This document shows positions 4,920 to 7,314 of a stretch of 7,314 nucleotides of DNA, one piece after another; position 1 is the stretch's first letter, and each line of letters starts with the position of its first letter. Made by a program: the position numbers and the translations under genes. The stretch is from NCBI RefSeq assembly GCF_937934665.1, contig NZ_CALGYW010000151.1, positions 1 to 7,314 of the forward strand, written 5' to 3'. The notes beneath the pieces are model-generated. The model did not search any database and had not been told where the DNA came from. It saw only the letters and a program-made list of their open reading frames with translations. Source of the stretch: an uncultured Anaerococcus sp. (GTDB lineage: Bacteria; Bacillota; Clostridia; Tissierellales; Peptoniphilaceae).

Positions 4920-5979
4920 AATTTTCTTTATTTTCCTTTAGGCTAAATTCTAACAAGACTGGGTTGTGGTCGCTGTGGACAAAGCCCAGGGCTTGGCCTT
5001 TTATGGTTTTTACTTCTATATTATCTGATATCAAAAATCCATCTATGATGCTTTCGTAGGCATTATTTGGGTCATAGGGTTTATCGTTTACTCTTGATGA
5101 GTGGGTGTCTTTATCAAAGACTGGACTTATGTTGTCTGTTAGATAGTCGTATGGAAATGGTGATGGATTCCATATTCCTTCTGGGAGGTCTGCTACAAAA
5201 TCTTTTCTTAACTCTTGGTTAAAGTCTCCACCTACTAATATATAATTTCCTTTGTTGTATTCTTCTGTCATGAAGGCTATGATTTGCCTAGTTTGGGCAA
5301 GTCTACCGTTTGAGCCTGATTCATAGGCGTCTAGGTGGACATTTACTAGGACTAGGTATTTATCAGAGTCTTCTATTGGTAGGTAGGAGGCGTTGAAGCC
5401 TCTTTTGAGGTTGGCAAGTTTTACCGGCCACTTATGTGGGATTGGTTGTTGGTACCTGTAGGATGATTCTATAGCAAATTTAGAATTTGTATAGATACCA
5501 GAATTAATCTTACCCATAGGTGGGATAGGGAAGGGTACAAAGCTTACCTTGTAGTTATAGGCAAAAGTCGATGCGCCGTTTAGGGCCTTATCAAAAAATC
5601 CTACTTCATTTATATGAAAGGTCCTTGCTGAATCGCTATCTACTTCTTGGAGGAGGAGTAGGTCTGGGTCTATATTTTGAATTTCATGTTTTATCCCTGT
5701 TAGGGCATCTTCTACATGGTCTTTTGAGATAGGGTTTACCATCTTACCTCCGTCCATGAAGAAATCTGTATCCTTATCAAGTCCACCGTAGCCTATATTC
5801 CAGCTTAATACCTTGTAGGTTGTTTCTGCTTTTATCTTATCTTTGGCCGATCCTGAGATGGCTACTTCTTCTATATCTTTTGGCTTATATTCTGTTGCCA
5901 TTAGGTAGGCTAAAAGGCAGATAAAGGCAATTATTAGGATTAGTAATAAATAACCGATTATTTTTATAAGTTTTTTCAT
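4918..5979 (-). CDS. Membrane-anchored endonuclease/exonuclease/phosphatase family protein
   Basis: A 353-residue EEP-fold (DNase I-like) protein. Residues 1-28 are a basic start plus a hydrophobic stretch (about 8-27), an uncleaved signal anchor or signal peptide, so the enzyme domain should lie outside the membrane. Active-site blocks are in the expected order: SWNIGYGG (N61), LLLQEVD (E112), VNVHLDAY (H215), GGDFNQ (D252, N254), IIDGF (D313) and HSDHNPV (D337, H338). All metal and catalytic positions appear present. The family includes nucleases, sphingomyelinases and sugar or lipid phosphatases; which substrate applies cannot be told. The start is preceded on the minus strand by GTGAGGT at good spacing. 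It is monocistronic, divergent from the HAD gene and convergent with the HD gene. Confidence 0.85.
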   Translation of the reverse strand: MKKLIKIIGYLLLILIIAFICLLAYLMATEYKPKDIEEVAISGSAKDKIKAETTYKVLSWNIGYGGLDKDTDFFMDGGKMVNPISKDHVEDALTGIKHEIQNIDPDLLLLQEVDSDSARTFHINEVGFFDKALNGASTFAYNYKVSFVPFPIPPMGKINSGIYTNSKFAIESSYRYQQPIPHKWPVKLANLKRGFNASYLPIEDSDKYLVLVNVHLDAYESGSNGRLAQTRQIIAFMTEEYNKGNYILVGGDFNQELRKDFVADLPEGIWNPSPFPYDYLTDNISPVFDKDTHSSRVNDKPYDPNNAYESIIDGFLISDNIEVKTIKGQALGFVHSDHNPVLLEFSLKENKEN

Positions 5980-6084
5980 AAATACCTCACATTCTTATGA
6001 TAAGGATATCATTAAAAGGGATTTTAGTAAATAGTTTTATAATATTTTTAGAGTAGTAAAATATTTATATAAAGGGGAGATGAT

Positions 6085-6780
6085 ATGAAAAAAATATTAT
6101 GGGATATAGATGGAACACTTCTAAATTTTGATTTGGCAGAAACTGCTGCTATTTATAAGTGTTTCGAAATTTTTAATTTAAATAAGCCAAGCGAGGACAT
6201 GCTTAAGACTTATAAGGATATAAATGACTCCTACTGGAAAAGGCTTGAGAGAAATGAAATAACTAGGGATGAGGTTCTCTTGGGTAGGTTTAGGGAATTT
6301 TTCGCAAGGTTTGGCCTTAGGACAGATATAGTGGAGGATTTTAACCATAAGTTCCAGATAGAGCTTGGGAAAACCTATGTTTTCAATCCTTATGGTGAGG
6401 AAATTGTTAAAAAACTTGCTGAAAGTTATGAACAATATGCGGTGACTAATGGGTCACTGACAGCCCAAAGGGGTAAGCTTGAGGGCTCTAATTTAAATAA
6501 TATTTTTAAAAAGTCTTTTATTTCTGAGCTTGTCGGTTTTGAAAAACCAGATCCTAGGTTTTTTGATTATGTGTTTGAAAAAATTGGATCGTATGACCTA
6601 GATGATTATGTTATCATAGGAGATTCTTTAACATCTGATATGTTAGGTGGGAAAAATGCCAAGATAAAGACCATTTGGTTTAATCCAGAGGGGAAAGAAA
6701 ATAGCCTAAATCTAGATTTAGATTATGAAATTAGCTCTTTAGATGAGGCAGAGAAGGCTCTTGTAGAGATTTTTAAATGA
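6085..6780 (+). CDS. HAD hydrolase, YjjG-like pyrimidine 5'-nucleotidase
   Basis: A 231-residue haloacid-dehalogenase-superfamily phosphatase. Motif I is LWDIDGTLLNF (nucleophile D7, acid/base D9), motif II is VTNGS (T121), the motif III lysine is in GFEKPDPRFF (K154), and motif IV is IIGDSLTSDMLGG (D180, D185). The helical cap between residues about 16 and 85, and the TNGS...GFEKPDP...GDSLTSD pattern with a terminal IWFNP, match the YjjG/YfnB group. Members dephosphorylate nucleotides, including non-canonical pyrimidine monophosphates; the exact substrate here is inferred from family only. GGGGAGA (6074-6080) precedes the ATG. It is probably transcribed alone, as the next promoter begins at its stop codon. 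Confidence 0.85.
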   Translation: MKKILWDIDGTLLNFDLAETAAIYKCFEIFNLNKPSEDMLKTYKDINDSYWKRLERNEITRDEVLLGRFREFFARFGLRTDIVEDFNHKFQIELGKTYVFNPYGEEIVKKLAESYEQYAVTNGSLTAQRGKLEGSNLNNIFKKSFISELVGFEKPDPRFFDYVFEKIGSYDLDDYVIIGDSLTSDMLGGKNAKIKTIWFNPEGKENSLNLDLDYEISSLDEAEKALVEIFK

Positions 6781-6809
6781 TTGCAGAAAAGTTATAAAAA
6801 ATGTATAAT
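6781..6809 (+). promoter_or_regulatory. Strong promoter of the mgtE leader
   Basis: TTGCAG (6781-6786) and a perfect TATAAT (6804-6809) are separated by exactly 17 bp, immediately after the HAD gene stop. Transcription should begin near 6816, giving a leader of about 170-175 nt before mgtE. Confidence 0.8.
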
Positions 6810-6871
6810 AAGTAGGGATGTTTGTGTATATTTTGCACAAAATATTTTTATTTTAATACAAGGAGGAGTAA

Positions 6872-6919
6872 ATGGATAAGGCGTCGCCCTATCGAAGGTA
6901 TAAGAAAATCAGATACTAG
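6872..6919 (+). CDS. 15-codon upstream ORF in the mgtE leader, candidate leader peptide
   Basis: An ATG with a superb Shine-Dalgarno (AAGGAGGAG, 6860-6868, 3-nt spacer) opens a 15-residue frame, MDKASPYRRYKKIRY, ending in TAG. It has a short acidic/proline start (D2, P6) and a very basic, aromatic C-terminal half (RRYKKIRY). Codons GCG, TCG, CCC and CGA, uncommon in the neighbouring genes, are clustered in positions 4-8, and an Arg-Arg pair follows. Its placement between a strong promoter and mgtE suggests a regulatory leader peptide whose translation senses Mg2+ or ribosome state, in the manner known for MgtL of enterobacterial mgtA. The link to Mg2+ is inference; the reading frame and ribosome binding site are seen directly. 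Confidence 0.6.
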   Translation: MDKASPYRRYKKIRY

Positions 6920-6950
6920 TATAGTGGTGGATTTCTATTTGCCATTATAC
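6919..6950 (+). promoter_or_regulatory. Leader hairpin starting in the uORF stop codon
   Basis: Bases 6919-6928 pair with 6941-6950 (10 bp, two G-U) around a 12-nt loop. The 5' arm starts at the last base of the uORF stop, so a ribosome finishing or stalling there would cover it. A competing pairing exists between 6898-6903 (GTATAA, inside the uORF) and 6945-6950 (TTATAC). No T-tract follows, so it is not a standard terminator. Confidence 0.5.
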
Positions 6951-6954
6951 AGAT

Positions 6955-6973
6955 AATATTCTTTATGAATATT
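6955..6973 (+). promoter_or_regulatory. Second leader hairpin just before the mgtE ribosome binding site
   Basis: AATATTC (6955-6961) pairs perfectly with GAATATT (6967-6973) around a 5-nt loop, ending 5 nt before the mgtE Shine-Dalgarno (AGGAGAGG, 6979-6986). It is AT-only except for one pair and therefore weak. It may modulate access to the start site. Confidence 0.3.
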
Positions 6974-6989
6974 AAATTAGGAGAGGTAA

Positions 6990-7314
6990 ATGGCAGAAAG
7001 AAATTATAACGTTGATAATCTTAAGCAACTCCAAAGCGAAATCAACAAGATGAATCCCGTTGATTTGGCTGATAAACTAGAGATATTGCCAGAAAAATCT
7101 GTAGCTATTTGGATAAAGCTATTAAATAAGGATTTGCTTGCAGATACTTTTACAGAACTTAAACCAGAAAATAAGGATAGGATATTAAATATCTTATCAG
7201 AAGAAAATATAAAAGACTTGGTTAAGGAGCTTGATGAGGACGAGCTTGTAGATACCCTCCAAGAGCTACCTGCTAATATGGTTAAGAAGCTTATGACAAG
7301 CCATATTGATAGTG
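6990..7314 (+). CDS. mgtE: MgtE-type magnesium transporter, N-terminal part
   Basis: The first 108 residues of a gene that runs off the window edge. The sequence matches the cytosolic MgtE N domain: repeated helical hairpins with NPVDLADKLEILPEKSVAIWIKLL, ILNILSEENIKDLVKELDEDELVDTLQELPANMVKKLM. Acidic residues such as the DEDE run lie in the region that, in MgtE structures, helps bind intracellular Mg2+ and close the pore. The expected CBS domains and five-helix membrane channel lie beyond the window. Full MgtE proteins are about 450 residues. The start at 6990 has AGGAGAGG at good spacing. It is transcribed with a long leader holding a small uORF and hairpins, implying post-initiation control. 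Confidence 0.88.
   Translation, partial: MAERNYNVDNLKQLQSEINKMNPVDLADKLEILPEKSVAIWIKLLNKDLLADTFTELKPENKDRILNILSEENIKDLVKELDEDELVDTLQELPANMVKKLMTSHIDS

Noticed and set aside
5980..6084. Promoters in the divergent intergenic region
   Set aside because: Several A/T hexamers (TATAAT at 6038-6043; a minus-strand TTTACT-17-TATCCT pair) can be drawn, but none has two good elements, so I did not list them as features.
6178..6435. 85-codon minus-strand frame inside the HAD gene
   Set aside because: It is antisense to a well-supported HAD phosphatase and its translation shows no recognisable domain.
6810..6989. M-box (ykoK) riboswitch in the mgtE leader
   Set aside because: I could not find the conserved M-box core sequences or its long closing stem, and the leader is largely AT-rich. 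A model search would be decisive.

Overview
The window is visibly AT-rich. Its genes carry strong GGAGG-type ribosome binding sites, it uses TTG as well as ATG starts, and AGG/AGA serve as the main arginine codons. This points to a low-GC Gram-positive (Bacillota). An anaerobic-coccus type genome (Peptoniphilaceae/Tissierellia, e.g. Anaerococcus) is my inference from the overall style and cannot be proven from this sequence. No transposase, integrase, rRNA or tRNA gene is visible.

Layout. Positions 1-480 hold no convincing gene. They carry a motif shared with a promoter further on (40-55), a long imperfect hairpin (122-211), and four 16-bp direct repeats spaced 32-33 bp (336-449). Operon 1 (481-1786, +) encodes a TIGR04076-family cysteine protein, a DUF1294 membrane protein that looks internally duplicated, and a GNAT acetyltransferase. 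It ends in a clear intrinsic terminator. A promoter with two tandem copies of a 17-bp motif (1822-1883) starts operon 2 (1907-3785, +): a small membrane protein, a 67-aa XRE regulator with a TTG start, a possible PH-like protein and a tandem double-GNAT protein. Next come a PaaI-like hotdog thioesterase (3870-4346) and a small HD-domain hydrolase (4448-4864). A bidirectional terminator (4870-4919) separates the latter from the convergent minus-strand endonuclease/exonuclease/phosphatase-fold protein (4918-5979). Divergently, a YjjG-like HAD nucleotidase (6085-6780) is followed by a new promoter. That promoter drives a roughly 170-nt leader and the start of mgtE (6990-7314, cut by the window edge).

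Most of the window is small-molecule housekeeping: acetyltransferases, thioesterase, HD and HAD phosphohydrolases, and a Mg2+ transporter. The most interesting point is the mgtE leader. I do not recognise an M-box there. It carries a near-perfect promoter, a 15-codon upstream ORF with an excellent ribosome binding site and unusually GC-rich codons for this genome, and a hairpin that begins in the uORF stop codon. This arrangement suggests control by translation of a leader peptide. Other leads are the 33-bp-periodic repeat array, the tandem operator-like motif in front of the XRE operon, the duplicated DUF1294 protein and a possible internal second start in the small membrane protein gene.
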